From Gordonibacter massiliensis (ex Traore et al. 2017) (lineage in GTDB: Bacteria; Actinomycetota; Coriobacteriia; Coriobacteriales; Eggerthellaceae), in assembly GCA_900170005.1 (NCBI GenBank), contig LT827128.1, positions 2,228,168 through 2,292,167 of the forward strand: a DNA stretch of 64,000 nt, written 5' to 3'. The notes under the pieces were generated by a model. It was not told where the DNA came from. It made no database searches and was given only the letters and a program-made list of their open reading frames with translations. Each line of letters opens with the position of its first letter. Position 1 is the first letter of the stretch. Made by a program: the position numbers and the translations under genes. Of this stretch, positions 8,038 to 16,457 are shown piece by piece.

Positions 8038-9804
8038 CTATTCGCCGAACAGCATCTTCTCGAATTCGGCCACGGGAACGGGCCGCGAGAACACGTATCC
8101 CTGCAGCATGTCGCAATCCATGCCGCGCAGGCGAACGGCTTGACCGGACGCCTCCACGCCTTCGGCCACCGTGTCCAAGTCGAGCTTTTTCGCCAAGGCC
8201 ACCACCGATTCGACCACGTCCCATTCGCGCTGCCCGGTGGCGTCGCCCGCCGAGAAGAACGCGCGGTCGAGCTTCATCGTGTCGATGTCCACGTCTTTCA
8301 ACACGTTGAGCGACGAATACCCGCTGCCGAAGTCGTCGAGCGAGCAGCGGTAACCGCGCGCGTGCATCGAGTCGATGACCCCCATGAACGTCTCGGGGTC
8401 GCCGAACACCAGTGTCTCGGTCAGCTCGAACTCGATGAGAGAGGCGGGCACGCCGTATCGTTCGCGAATCTCCTCGTACGGTGCGAGGAAGTCGTGCTCC
8501 CGCAAATGCGCTCGCGACATGTTCACCGAGATGGGCACCGGCTCCTTCCCCTGGTCGAGCCACGATTTCAACAGCTTGCACACCTGCTCGAACACGCACA
8601 AATCCACATTGATGATGAAGCCGTTGCGCTCGAAGAACGGCACGAAATCGTCGGGCGACACCAAACCGCGCACGGGATCGATCCAGCGCACGAGCGCCTC
8701 GGCGCCGCCGATCGCCCCATCGGAGAGCCGCTGCTTGGGTTGGAAGTACGCCACGAACTCGCCACGTTCGAGGGCGCCGTGCATGCGGTTTTCCATATCC
8801 TGCTCCGTGAGCAGGTTCCGTCGGTCGACGTCGCTGTAGAAGGTGCAGGTGAAGTGGCGCGTGTTGGGCGCCTCCTTCCCGGAGTTTCGGGCGACGTTCG
8901 CGCGATCGCGCATGATGGTCAAAGACAGGTCCGTGTCCACAATGGGGTACACGCCCACCGTGAACGACAGGTAATAGGGTCGTTCGGCATCGACGTTGAA
9001 CCGGTTTATATCCTGCACCATGTTGTCGATGCGCGCGAGCATGTCATCCTTGTTCCCTTCGCGCATGAGCAGGTTGAAGGCATCGGCGCTGATGCGCGCC
9101 ACGCATTCCTCGCCGTCGAGGTGATCGCCCAGGTGTTCGTAGACGTAACGCAGCACGCGATCTCCGCTTTCCTTGCCTTGGATCTCGTTCAAGAGCTTGA
9201 ACTTCTTAAGGTCGAGGGACACGAGCGCGTACGTGCCGGGCTCGGCGGAATCGATGACGCGACGCGCCGTGATGTCGAAGCGCGTTTGATTGTACCCTTC
9301 CGTCACGGGATCGACGAACGCGAGCCGTTCGAGCTCCTCGTTGGCCTTCTGCAGAGCCCGCTTCTGCTCGTCGAGCTGCTGCTGCGCCTCGATGAGGTCG
9401 GTCACGTCCACCATCGTCGTGTACGACAGCTGGTAACCGTCCACGTACTCGTCCAGAAACGTCGAGGCGAACTTGACCCACTTGTGTTTGCCGCCTTTGG
9501 CGTTCAAGCCGGCGATGCACTCGTAGCCTCCGGTGTTCTTCTCAAGCGCCTCCATCACGTGTTCGACGATGACGGCGAAGTCCTCGGGGTTGTCCTCGAA
9601 GTACAGGTCGGGGCGGTTGTGGAACCGAGCCTCGTACTCCTCTTTCGGATAGCCGATGAACTGGTAGTAGTATTTGTTCGCCCAAACGAGCGTGAAATGG
9701 TCGTCGATCTTGTGCTTGCTTACGCTCAAGCGAAGCGTGTCGGCCAACACGCTATCCTCTTCGCTCACGAATTGCGTTTCCTGGGAATCGAAGGTGTTCG
9801 CCAT
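8038..9804 (-). CDS. PAS-degenerate GGDEF-EAL protein, probable c-di-GMP phosphodiesterase
   Basis: 588 residues, no membrane segment. Order: PAS-like sensor (about 25-140), short coiled coil rich in Glu and Gln, GGDEF domain, EAL domain. The GGDEF signature is replaced by RISADAF, so cyclase activity is unlikely. EAL motifs are intact: EALVRW, NMSRAHL, FELTET, DDFGSGYSS, KLDRAFF, TVAEGVE, QGYVFSRP. This suggests hydrolysis of cyclic di-GMP, possibly gated by the PAS domain. ATG 9804 is preceded by GAGAAG; GTG 9822 in the same frame is less likely. It is separate from the other GGDEF gene (27956-30493), but the two could act on the same second messenger. Confidence 0.9.
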   Translation of the reverse strand: MANTFDSQETQFVSEEDSVLADTLRLSVSKHKIDDHFTLVWANKYYYQFIGYPKEEYEARFHNRPDLYFEDNPEDFAVIVEHVMEALEKNTGGYECIAGLNAKGGKHKWVKFASTFLDEYVDGYQLSYTTMVDVTDLIEAQQQLDEQKRALQKANEELERLAFVDPVTEGYNQTRFDITARRVIDSAEPGTYALVSLDLKKFKLLNEIQGKESGDRVLRYVYEHLGDHLDGEECVARISADAFNLLMREGNKDDMLARIDNMVQDINRFNVDAERPYYLSFTVGVYPIVDTDLSLTIMRDRANVARNSGKEAPNTRHFTCTFYSDVDRRNLLTEQDMENRMHGALERGEFVAYFQPKQRLSDGAIGGAEALVRWIDPVRGLVSPDDFVPFFERNGFIINVDLCVFEQVCKLLKSWLDQGKEPVPISVNMSRAHLREHDFLAPYEEIRERYGVPASLIEFELTETLVFGDPETFMGVIDSMHARGYRCSLDDFGSGYSSLNVLKDVDIDTMKLDRAFFSAGDATGQREWDVVESVVALAKKLDLDTVAEGVEASGQAVRLRGMDCDMLQGYVFSRPVPVAEFEKMLFGE

Positions 9805-9963
9805 TGAGGACTTCTCTTTCACGCGGGTTTCTGCGTTCGCTGCACGGTGCCCATGCGCAAGCGTCGCCTGAGATAACGTGCCATTTTACGCTTTTTCGCT
9901 TCGCGAAACCACCTCGCGGCAAACCCTTCAACAAAGATGGAGCCGGGCGGCGAAGCCGAAGCC

Positions 9964-10404
9964 CTACCCTTGCTTCACCACGAGCACGTCGCAGCGCATG
10001 TTCCTGATAAGGTACGTGGACACGCTTCCCACGAACACGTATTTGATGTTCGAAAGGCCCCGCTCTCCGCACACGATCAGGTCGGGAGAGAACGGCTCCA
10101 CCAGCTGCTCGGCCAACGTTTCGGCCACGCGGCCGGCGCGCACCTGCACGTCCACGGACGGAATCGAGGCGCTGCTGCGCGCTTCGCGCAACTCGTCGGC
10201 GAGTTCCTCCTCGATGCGCGCCAGGCCCTCTGTGCACAGCGCGTCGTAGTCGGCGCCGTTCGCCTCGTTGGGAACGGAGTCGATCACGTGGCCGAACAGG
10301 AGCTGCGCCCCGTTGTCGACCGCAAGCGCGACGGCCCGCTGGGCCACCGCCTTCTGCGTGGACGCGCCGTCGAGTGCTGCGAAGATGCGTTGGTACTGCG
10401 CCAT
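9964..10404 (-). CDS. universal stress protein (UspA family)
   Basis: 146 residues, one Usp domain, close to the family's usual length. The C-terminal nucleotide loop follows G-x2-G-x9-G-S (GERGLSNIKYVFVGS), so this is an ATP-binding type. It starts at ATG 10404, 7 nt after AAGGAG; the frame is open for 59 more codons upstream but those codons are not protein-like. Usp proteins help cells survive starvation and oxidative or acid stress; the target here is unknown. It is followed at 159 bp by the EAL gene and preceded by a MarR gene. Confidence 0.92.
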   Translation of the reverse strand: MAQYQRIFAALDGASTQKAVAQRAVALAVDNGAQLLFGHVIDSVPNEANGADYDALCTEGLARIEEELADELREARSSASIPSVDVQVRAGRVAETLAEQLVEPFSPDLIVCGERGLSNIKYVFVGSVSTYLIRNMRCDVLVVKQG

Positions 10405-10540
10405 GGGATGCTCCTTGCCTCGCCTTTCGCTCCATTGTAGCGGTTCTCGCGCGCAATCGCGACTCGCGCCGCCATCGTTTCGGTCACGAAAGCAGCCCGC
10501 AGGCCGCCCAAACAACCGCAGGCGCATCCGCACCGGTATA

Positions 10541-10572
10541 GAAAAGGAGGCCGATGCGATTCGCACCGACCC
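10541..10572 (-). terminator. probable Rho-independent terminator of the marR-like gene
   Basis: On the minus strand a stem of about 9 bp with two G:U pairs (arms 10571-10563 and 10557-10549, loop 5 nt) is followed by TCCTTTTCT, 30 bp past the marR stop. Confidence 0.55.
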
Positions 10573-10600
10573 CCTTCGCAAGCCTTCGCTCGAGCAGAAG

Positions 10601-11071
10601 CTAGCAGCAGTGGCAGCTGTGAGCCTTGCGGCCCTTCTTCTTGCCGTTGATGCCCTTGTCCTTGCAGGACAGGATGAGCTTCTCGGTGAGGGCGTTCAGC
10701 TGGGCCACCTCGTCGGCGGACAGGCAATCCAGGATGTCCTCGGCCGTCTTGTCGTTGGCCTTGACGCGCTTCTCGGCCACTTTGCGACCCTCATCGGTCA
10801 GCTTCACGGCGTAGGTGTGCTTCGCGTCGTGGTCCTCGATGGTCACGTAGCCGTTGCGCTCGGCCTTCTTCACGATGCCCTTGAGGTCGCCGCGGTCCAT
10901 GCCCATGATCTTCACGAGCTCGCGCTGCGTGGTGCCGTCGTTCTCCAGCAGGGCGTTGAGCAGGGCGCCCTGGCCGCGCTTGTAGCTCTTGGGGCCGTTC
11001 TTGCGGAACGAGAGGCGGGCGAGCTTGCTGGCCTTCTTCAGCTGCGCAAGGGTCTTGGTTGCTTCGGTCAT
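10601..11071 (-). CDS. MarR-family regulator with cysteine-rich tail
   Basis: 156 residues. The winged helix-turn-helix is central (GTTQRELVKIMGMDRGDLKG, then GYVTIEDHDAKH as wing), flanked by dimerisation helices. The last ten residues end in HSCHCC after a Lys-rich stretch (GKKKGRKA). Three Cys and two His within six residues could bind a metal or sense redox, which is unusual for the family. Start: ATG 11071 behind AAGGAA; the frame is open to 11179 but that part overlaps an AT-rich promoter-like region. Single-gene unit; target unknown, possibly itself or the TauE-like permease upstream. Confidence 0.85.
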   Translation of the reverse strand: MTEATKTLAQLKKASKLARLSFRKNGPKSYKRGQGALLNALLENDGTTQRELVKIMGMDRGDLKGIVKKAERNGYVTIEDHDAKHTYAVKLTDEGRKVAEKRVKANDKTAEDILDCLSADEVAQLNALTEKLILSCKDKGINGKKKGRKAHSCHCC

Positions 11072-11421
11072 GAGGGGTTCCTTCTTCCGTGTTTCGATCT
11101 CTCTCTTAGTTGACGTTGCTACTATAGTCTTGTTTATGCGAAGTGACCTATTATCCACAAAACGTTCAAAGATAATCATTTAGCCAGATCATTATGCATA
11201 TCTATATTATCCACGGATAATTCCCAATTTGAATTATTCTCACTTCGACCTTCCCCCTCACCCCAACCACGTGGCGCTCGCCGCCCGGGGGAGGGGCGGC
11301 AGGCGGGGCCTGATGCGAGTTCCGCACAAGCCGAACAGCCCAGTGGGCTGTTCGTGCGAGCTCAGGACTGCCCGAGCAGCAGGCCCCGCCTGCAGCCCCT
11401 CCCCCGGGCCCCACGAAGCGA
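11072..11421. other. 350-bp intergenic region upstream of marR-like gene
   Basis: No gene seen. The part next to marR (11100-11240) is AT-rich and holds its promoter, with repeated ATTATCCAC motifs (11150 and 11209) that may be operators. The rest is the nested palindromic repeat described separately. Confidence 0.6.
11283..11411. repeat. nested palindromic repeat element, copy A
   Basis: An outer inverted repeat of about 30 bp (left arm from 11283, right arm to 11411, one or two mismatches) encloses a conserved core (11316-11376) with its own stem AACAGCCC/GGGCTGTT. The core is shared with copy B at 16100-16213, in which the inner stem bases differ but still pair. Confidence 0.8.
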
Positions 11422-12135
11422 TCAACTGGTGACCAACAGCACGATGCCTATGAACAGCAGCAGCACGTAGGTGAGCTTCAGGAACTTCTCCCGGCTGATC
11501 TTCTTCTGCAGCTTGTTCCCCAGCACGGTGGCCACGACGGCCAAGGGAACGCACATGAGGATGACCTGCAGCACGTCGCCCGTGAAGTGCCCCTGCTGGA
11601 AGGCGATGCACGCGTAGATGAAGTTGAGCACCGTCCAGATGAGCGACAGCGTGATGCGGAACTCCTGCTGGTCGCGCAGCTTCTGCACGGCGTAGATCAC
11701 CAGCAGCGCACCGCCCGACACGAACATGCCCTGGATGAGTCCCGCCAGCGCCAGGATGATCCACAGCGCCCATTCCGGCAGGAACTTCTGGCGGGTGAAG
11801 ATGAGGTTCTTCGCGCCGATGAACACGATGATGGCGCCGTATATCTTCAGCAAGATGTGCAGCGGCATGAGCGTGTCCAACCAGATGCCCACGATCATGA
11901 ACACGATCATGACGGCGATGATCTTGCCGAACTCGCGCCAATTCACGTGCTTGATGTTCAGCAGCGCCAACAGCCCGCACGCGAAGAAGCCCATCACGTT
12001 CAAGATGGACACGGTGGAGTTCAGACCCAGAAGCGTGGTGCCCACCGGCATGGCGAAGATGTTGCCGGCGAAACCGGTGATGGCCTGCACGGTGTACGCG
12101 AAGAAGAACGCCGCAAGAAACAGTGCTTTTTCCAT
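11422..12135 (-). CDS. TauE/SafE-family membrane permease
   Basis: 237 residues, 7-8 hydrophobic segments. Typical TauE/SafE features: TGFAGN near the N-terminus and GGxxGxxxSGGALLVIY-like spacing in the second half (LAGLIQGMFVSGGALL). The family exports or imports small sulfur-containing or carboxylate anions (sulfite, sulfoacetate and others). It diverges from the pxpB operon, with a short promoter region whose -10-like elements mirror each other (12138-12179). Ribosome site is weak. Copy A of the palindromic repeat follows its stop directly. Its cargo might relate to the 5-oxoproline genes, but that rests on position only. Confidence 0.85.
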   Translation of the reverse strand: MEKALFLAAFFFAYTVQAITGFAGNIFAMPVGTTLLGLNSTVSILNVMGFFACGLLALLNIKHVNWREFGKIIAVMIVFMIVGIWLDTLMPLHILLKIYGAIIVFIGAKNLIFTRQKFLPEWALWIILALAGLIQGMFVSGGALLVIYAVQKLRDQQEFRITLSLIWTVLNFIYACIAFQQGHFTGDVLQVILMCVPLAVVATVLGNKLQKKISREKFLKLTYVLLLFIGIVLLVTS

Positions 12136-12137
12136 AT

Positions 12138-12179
12138 ATGCTACAATCCTATTCTAACGATCAGTTACCAGTGTAGCAT
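12138..12179. promoter_or_regulatory. divergent promoter region, permease and pxpB operon
   Basis: An 8-bp inverted repeat ATGCTACA/TGTAGCAT (12138-12145, 12172-12179) gives an extended -10 (TGCTACAAT) facing pxpB and a similar TGCTACACT facing the permease. No good -35 hexamer is seen on either side. Confidence 0.4.
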
Positions 12180-12277
12180 TGATGGGCAACGTCATCGACG
12201 CGCTCTGGCGGGCGATGCCGTTGTGCGGCCCTTCCGGTTGCGCAGCGACGCCCTCGAGAGACGGAGAACGGAACCAT

Positions 12278-13006
12278 ATGGCGGGATTCAGCATCACCAT
12301 CGCCGGCGATTCGGCGCTCAATCTGGAGTTCGCTCATGCGATCTCTGCGGAAACGAGCGCGAAGATCCGCCTGGCGGCCGAGAACCTCACCGCCGACCCC
12401 ATCGAGGGCATCACCGAGCTCGTTCCCACGTTCTGCTCGCTCATGGTGTACTACAACCCCTTGGTGATCACGTTCGACGAGCTTTCCGCGCGTTTGAGGG
12501 GAAAGCTGCACGACGTGGGCGAAGCCGATCTTTCCGTGCGCAAGATCGTGCAGATTCCCGTGTGCTACGGCGGCGAGTACGGCCCCGACCTGGGCAACGT
12601 GGCCCGGCACGCCGGGATGTCCGAGCAGGAGGTCGTCGGCATCCACACCGCGCACGACTACCTCATAGACATGCTGGGCTTCCTGCCCGGCTTCGCTTAC
12701 CTGGGCGGCCTCGACCCGCGCCTGCACACGCCGCGCTTGGCCACGCCGCGCACGCGCATCGAGCCCGGCAGCGTGGGCATCGGCGGCGAGCAGACGGGCA
12801 TCTACCCGCTGGCCTCCCCCGGCGGCTGGCAGATCATCGGCCGCACGCCGCTGCGCCCCTACGACCCCGACCGCGAGGAGCCCATCCTGTACGCCGCCGG
12901 CGAGTACCTGCGCTTCGTGCCCATCACGCCGGACGAGTACGCCGCCATCGAGCAGCAGCTGGCCGCCAACACCTACGAGTACCAGATCTTCGTGGAGGAC
13001 GAGTAG
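12278..13006 (+). CDS. pxpB: 5-oxoprolinase subunit PxpB (KipI/AHS1 family)
   Basis: 242 residues, full family length. Typical KipI/allophanate-hydrolase-subunit-1 features: the IPVCYGGEYGPDL block, GFLPGFAYLGGLD, and SPGGWQIIGRTP. With PxpA and PxpC it opens the lactam of 5-oxoproline to glutamate using ATP. Start ATG 12278 was chosen; the frame is open from 12179 but the extra residues do not match the family. It lies 1 bp before pxpC, so the two are translationally coupled, followed by biotin carrier and biotin carboxylase genes. The AHS1 and AHS2 domains also form the carboxyltransferase of urea carboxylases, which makes the biotin genes meaningful. Confidence 0.92.
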   Translation: MAGFSITIAGDSALNLEFAHAISAETSAKIRLAAENLTADPIEGITELVPTFCSLMVYYNPLVITFDELSARLRGKLHDVGEADLSVRKIVQIPVCYGGEYGPDLGNVARHAGMSEQEVVGIHTAHDYLIDMLGFLPGFAYLGGLDPRLHTPRLATPRTRIEPGSVGIGGEQTGIYPLASPGGWQIIGRTPLRPYDPDREEPILYAAGEYLRFVPITPDEYAAIEQQLAANTYEYQIFVEDE

Positions 13007-13007
13007 C

Positions 13008-14237
13008 ATGGGCCTCGTTATCAGAAAACCGGGCGTGTACACGTCGATCCAGGACAACGGCCGCTTCGGCTACCAGGGCAGCGGCTTCTCCACGAACGGC
13101 GTCATGGATCACCGCGCCTACGTGATAGCCAACCTGCTGGTGGAGAACGACCCCGACGCGCCCGTGCTCGAATTCGCGCTGGCCGGACCTATGCTGCGCT
13201 TCACTACGAAAACCATCATCGCCATCACGGGCGCCGACTTCGGCGCCACCATCGACGGCGAGCCCGCTCCCCGCTACGCGGCCATCATGGTGAAGCGCGG
13301 CTCCATCCTGCGCTTCGGCGCCGCCAAGACCGGCTGCTACGGGTACCTGGCGATCGCCGGGGGCAGCGTGCGGGTGCCCGAGGTCATGGGCAGCCGCTCC
13401 ACAAACCTGAAGTGCGAGTTCGGCGGCTGGAAGGGACGCACACTCATCACCGGCGACTACCTGCCGTTCGTGACGAAGGGCGTCGATTTCCTGCCGAACC
13501 TGGGCTCGCATCGCATCGACCCCGATCCGTTCTACGGGTTCGAGGAAGACGAGGTCACGGTGCGCGTGGTGCCCGGCCCCCAGGAGGACATGTTCACCGA
13601 CGCCGGCATCGAGACGTTCTACAGCCGGCCCTACACCACCACCACGAAGTGCGACCGCATGGGATATCGCCTGGACGGGCCGGAAATCGAGACGAAACAC
13701 GGCTCCGATATCATATCGGACGGCATATCCTTCGGCGCCGTGCAGGTTCCCTCGCACGGCCGGCCCATCGTCATGCTGGCCGACCGCCAGACCACCGGCG
13801 GCTACGCGAAGATCGGCACCATCGCCACCGTCGACATCCCGAAGCTCGTGCAGCGCCCGCCGGGCAGCCGCATCCGCTTCGAAGCCGTCACCGTGCAGCA
13901 GGCCCAAGAGCTGCTGCGGGAAGAGGCGCGGCAGTTCGAGATGCTGGCCTTGAAGGTGCGTCGGCCCAGCGCCGACGGCATCTCGCCGCGCCGCACGGCG
14001 CGGCGCCTCACGCCGATCTTGGAGAAGCAGGCCAAGAAAACCCAGGCCGACACCCTGTGGATCGACCGCGCCAACCGTGCCGAGCGCGTAGGCAGCCGCA
14101 ACACGTTGCATTACGGGGACGGCGCGGGAGCGGATGCGCAGACGCGCGCAAACGGCGGCACGAGCAGCGGCGCTGACGCGGAAGCGAGCACGGGCGCAAG
14201 CAGCAACGGAACCAACGGCAACGACCGCATCGCATAG
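13008..14237 (+). CDS. pxpC: 5-oxoprolinase subunit PxpC (biotin-dependent carboxyltransferase family, AHS2)
   Basis: 409 residues. The first ~310 match KipA/AHS2: QDNGRFGYQGSGFSTNG near the N-terminus, SRSTNLKCEFGG and TTGGYAKIGT. The last ~70 residues are Arg/Lys then Ala/Gly/Ser/Asn-rich and low in complexity, an extension the family normally lacks. It starts 1 bp after the pxpB stop, with a GAGGACGAG ribosome site inside pxpB. It is the partner of PxpB in ATP-dependent 5-oxoproline hydrolysis, or the carboxyltransferase half of a biotin enzyme. Confidence 0.92.
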   Translation: MGLVIRKPGVYTSIQDNGRFGYQGSGFSTNGVMDHRAYVIANLLVENDPDAPVLEFALAGPMLRFTTKTIIAITGADFGATIDGEPAPRYAAIMVKRGSILRFGAAKTGCYGYLAIAGGSVRVPEVMGSRSTNLKCEFGGWKGRTLITGDYLPFVTKGVDFLPNLGSHRIDPDPFYGFEEDEVTVRVVPGPQEDMFTDAGIETFYSRPYTTTTKCDRMGYRLDGPEIETKHGSDIISDGISFGAVQVPSHGRPIVMLADRQTTGGYAKIGTIATVDIPKLVQRPPGSRIRFEAVTVQQAQELLREEARQFEMLALKVRRPSADGISPRRTARRLTPILEKQAKKTQADTLWIDRANRAERVGSRNTLHYGDGAGADAQTRANGGTSSGADAEASTGASSNGTNGNDRIA

Positions 14238-14258
14238 ACGAGCGCAAGGAGAAGCACC

Positions 14259-14726
14259 ATGGATACGAAAGCCATCGAAGAACTCATCGCCATCATGGAC
14301 AAGGCCGAGCTCACGGCCCTGCGCGTGGACGACGGCGAGACGAAAATCGAGCTGGAACGCAGCCACGGACCGCTCTCGTCCTCGGCCCTTCCGCTCATGG
14401 CCGACCGCGTGAGCGCGCTTTTGGCCGGCAAGTCCGAAGGCCACGAAGCCGCCGCGATCGAAGACGTCGACAAGGACTCGCTGCTGGTGCGCAGCCCCAT
14501 GGTGGGCATGTTCTACATCTCGCCCAGCCCCGACGAGGATCCGTTCGTCAAGGTGGGCCAGGAGGTGCTGTCCGGCCAGACGCTCGCCATCGTGGAGGCC
14601 ATGAAGATGATGAACGAGATCACGGCCCCCGCGCCCGGCGTGGTGCTGGAGGTGCTGGCCGCCAACGGCGCGCAGGTGGAGTACGACCAGCCGCTGTTCC
14701 GCATCGCCACCGCCGAAGCGCGCTAG
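14259..14726 (+). CDS. accB: biotin carboxyl carrier protein
   Basis: 155 residues. C-terminal biotinyl domain with the EAMKM motif (biotin lysine 116) and the preceding PMVGMFYISPSPDEDPFV thumb-type segment; N-terminal ~70 residues are a helical linker as in AccB. Strong AAGGAG site before ATG 14259. It sits between pxpC and the biotin carboxylase gene (12 bp gap), so its partner is encoded next to it. It may serve acetyl-CoA carboxylase, but no carboxyltransferase accA/accD genes are nearby; the local candidates are PxpB and PxpC. Confidence 0.93.
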   Translation: MDTKAIEELIAIMDKAELTALRVDDGETKIELERSHGPLSSSALPLMADRVSALLAGKSEGHEAAAIEDVDKDSLLVRSPMVGMFYISPSPDEDPFVKVGQEVLSGQTLAIVEAMKMMNEITAPAPGVVLEVLAANGAQVEYDQPLFRIATAEAR

Positions 14727-14738
14727 GCGGGGCGCGTC

Positions 14739-16088
14739 ATGTTCGACAAGATACTCATCGCCAACCGCGGCGAGATAGCCGTGCGCATCATCCGCGCCTG
14801 CCGCGCCATGAACATCAAGACGGTGGCCGTGTATTCCACGGCCGACAAGCATTCCCTGCACGTGTACCTAGCCGACGAGAGCGTGTGCATCGGGCCGCCG
14901 GCTGCGCGCGACTCCTACCTGAACATCGCCGCCATCCTGTCAGCGGCGAAGGGCACGGGAGCGCAAGCCATCCACCCGGGCTACGGCTTCCTGTCGGAGA
15001 ACTCCACGTTCGCGAAGCTGTGCCGCGAGAACGACATCGTGTTCATCGGCCCCGCGCCCGAGGTCATCGACCGTATGGGCAACAAGAGCCAGGCCCGCAA
15101 GACCATGATGGAAGCCGGCGTGCCCGTAGTGCCCGGCACGAAGGAGCCGGTGCACGCCCCCGACGAGGCGCTGGAGAAGGCGCGCGTCATCGGCTGGCCC
15201 ATCATGATCAAGGCGTCGTCCGGCGGCGGCGGCAAGGGCATGCGCGTGAGCTTGGACGAACGCGATTTCTGCGAGCAGTTCTCCATCGCGCAACGCGAGA
15301 GCGTGGGCGCGTTCGGCGACAACACCATGTACCTGGAACGCTGCGTGCTGAACCCGCGCCATGTGGAAGTGCAGGTCATGGCCGACACGTACGGCACCGT
15401 GGTGGCGCTGGGCGAGCGCGACTGCTCCGTGCAGCGCAACCATCAGAAGATGATCGAGGAGAGCCCCTCGCCTGCCTTGACGGAAGAGGTGCGCGCCGAG
15501 ATGCTGGACGCGGCCGTGCGCGCGGCGCAGGCCGTGGGCTACACGTCGGCCGGCACGATCGAGTTTCTGCTGGACGACCGGCTGAACTACTACTTCATGG
15601 AAATGAACACGCGCGTGCAGGTGGAGCACTCCGTGACCGAGATGGTCACGGGCACCGACATCGTGCAGGAGATGATCCGCGTGGCGGCGGGCGACCCGCT
15701 CACGTTCACGCAGGACGACATCACCTACCGCGGCCACGCCATCGAGTGCCGCGTGAACGCCGAGCAGCCCGAAGCACACTTTTTGCCCTCGCCCGGCACC
15801 ATCTCGCAGATGCACCTGCCCGGCGGCAACGGCGTGCGCGTGGACACGGCCGCGTTCGACGGCTACGAGATATCGCCCTACTACGACTCCATGATAGCCA
15901 AGGTCATCGTGCACGGACGCGACCGCACCGAAGCCATCGCGAAGATGCGCACCGCGCTCGAAGAGATGGTGGTGGTGGGCGTGAAAACGAACCTGGACTT
16001 CCAGTACGCCATCATGGAGAACGAGACGTTCGCCGCCGGCTTGGCCGACACGAGCTTCATCGAGCGGTTCATGAAGGGGGAAGTGTAA
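14739..16088 (+). CDS. accC: biotin carboxylase
   Basis: 449 residues, the normal AccC length. ATP-grasp motifs are intact: KASSGGGGKGMR for the glycine loop, NHQKMIEESPSP, and MEMNTRVQVEHSVTE at the active site. It makes carboxybiotin on the carrier protein from bicarbonate and ATP. Last gene of the pxpB-pxpC-accB-accC run. ATG 14739 lies 12 bp after the accB stop. A 369-bp gap with palindromic repeat copy B follows. Confidence 0.95.
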   Translation: MFDKILIANRGEIAVRIIRACRAMNIKTVAVYSTADKHSLHVYLADESVCIGPPAARDSYLNIAAILSAAKGTGAQAIHPGYGFLSENSTFAKLCRENDIVFIGPAPEVIDRMGNKSQARKTMMEAGVPVVPGTKEPVHAPDEALEKARVIGWPIMIKASSGGGGKGMRVSLDERDFCEQFSIAQRESVGAFGDNTMYLERCVLNPRHVEVQVMADTYGTVVALGERDCSVQRNHQKMIEESPSPALTEEVRAEMLDAAVRAAQAVGYTSAGTIEFLLDDRLNYYFMEMNTRVQVEHSVTEMVTGTDIVQEMIRVAAGDPLTFTQDDITYRGHAIECRVNAEQPEAHFLPSPGTISQMHLPGGNGVRVDTAAFDGYEISPYYDSMIAKVIVHGRDRTEAIAKMRTALEEMVVVGVKTNLDFQYAIMENETFAAGLADTSFIERFMKGEV

Positions 16089-16457
16089 ACCGCACGCCCG
16101 GGGACGGACGGGCGGCGCTCAGTCGCTCGGGCAGTCCTGAGCTCGCACGAAACGCCCACCGGGCGTTTCGGCTCGTGCGGAACTCGCTTGATGAGCGCCG
16201 CCCGCCCGTCCCCTTCTCTCACTTCGTCCGTCCGTCCCGCCCACAGCAGATCAACCGGGGAGAAAATCGGCGGGCAACGAGGAGTGAGAGGGGTTCAACC
16301 TGTGCGCTTCTTGCAAGTTGGTGGATGGACAATACCGACTGGCTGGGTTGCACTTGCCAAACGCCCAACCCTCGCTAGTTGAATCGTAGGGGCGTTCTCC
16401 AGAGCGCCCGTTCCGGCGAAGCCGGAAAACCCGGCAACGTTCACCGCTCCCACGCCC
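16089..16457. other. 369-bp intergenic region between convergent genes
   Basis: No gene seen. Holds palindromic element copy B (16100-16213), and a perfect 7-bp hairpin TTCCGGC-GAA-GCCGGAA (16411-16427) next to the stop of the convergent gene, with another stem-like stretch (GGGCGTTCT/AGAGCGCCC) just before it. These probably end both transcripts. Confidence 0.6.
16100..16213. repeat. nested palindromic repeat element, copy B
   Basis: Outer arms of 22 bp with one mismatch (16100-16121 and 16192-16213). The inner core, read on the minus strand, matches copy A at 11316-11376 in GCGAGTTCCGCAC, AGCCGAA and GAGCTCAGGACTGCCCGAGC, while the inner stem is AAACGCCC/GGGCGTTT instead of AACAGCCC/GGGCTGTT: both strands changed together. 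Confidence 0.8.

Noticed and set aside
6621-8309. 562-codon plus-strand frame
   Set aside because: Antisense shadow of the aminotransferase and EAL genes, rich in Arg and His and without any motif.
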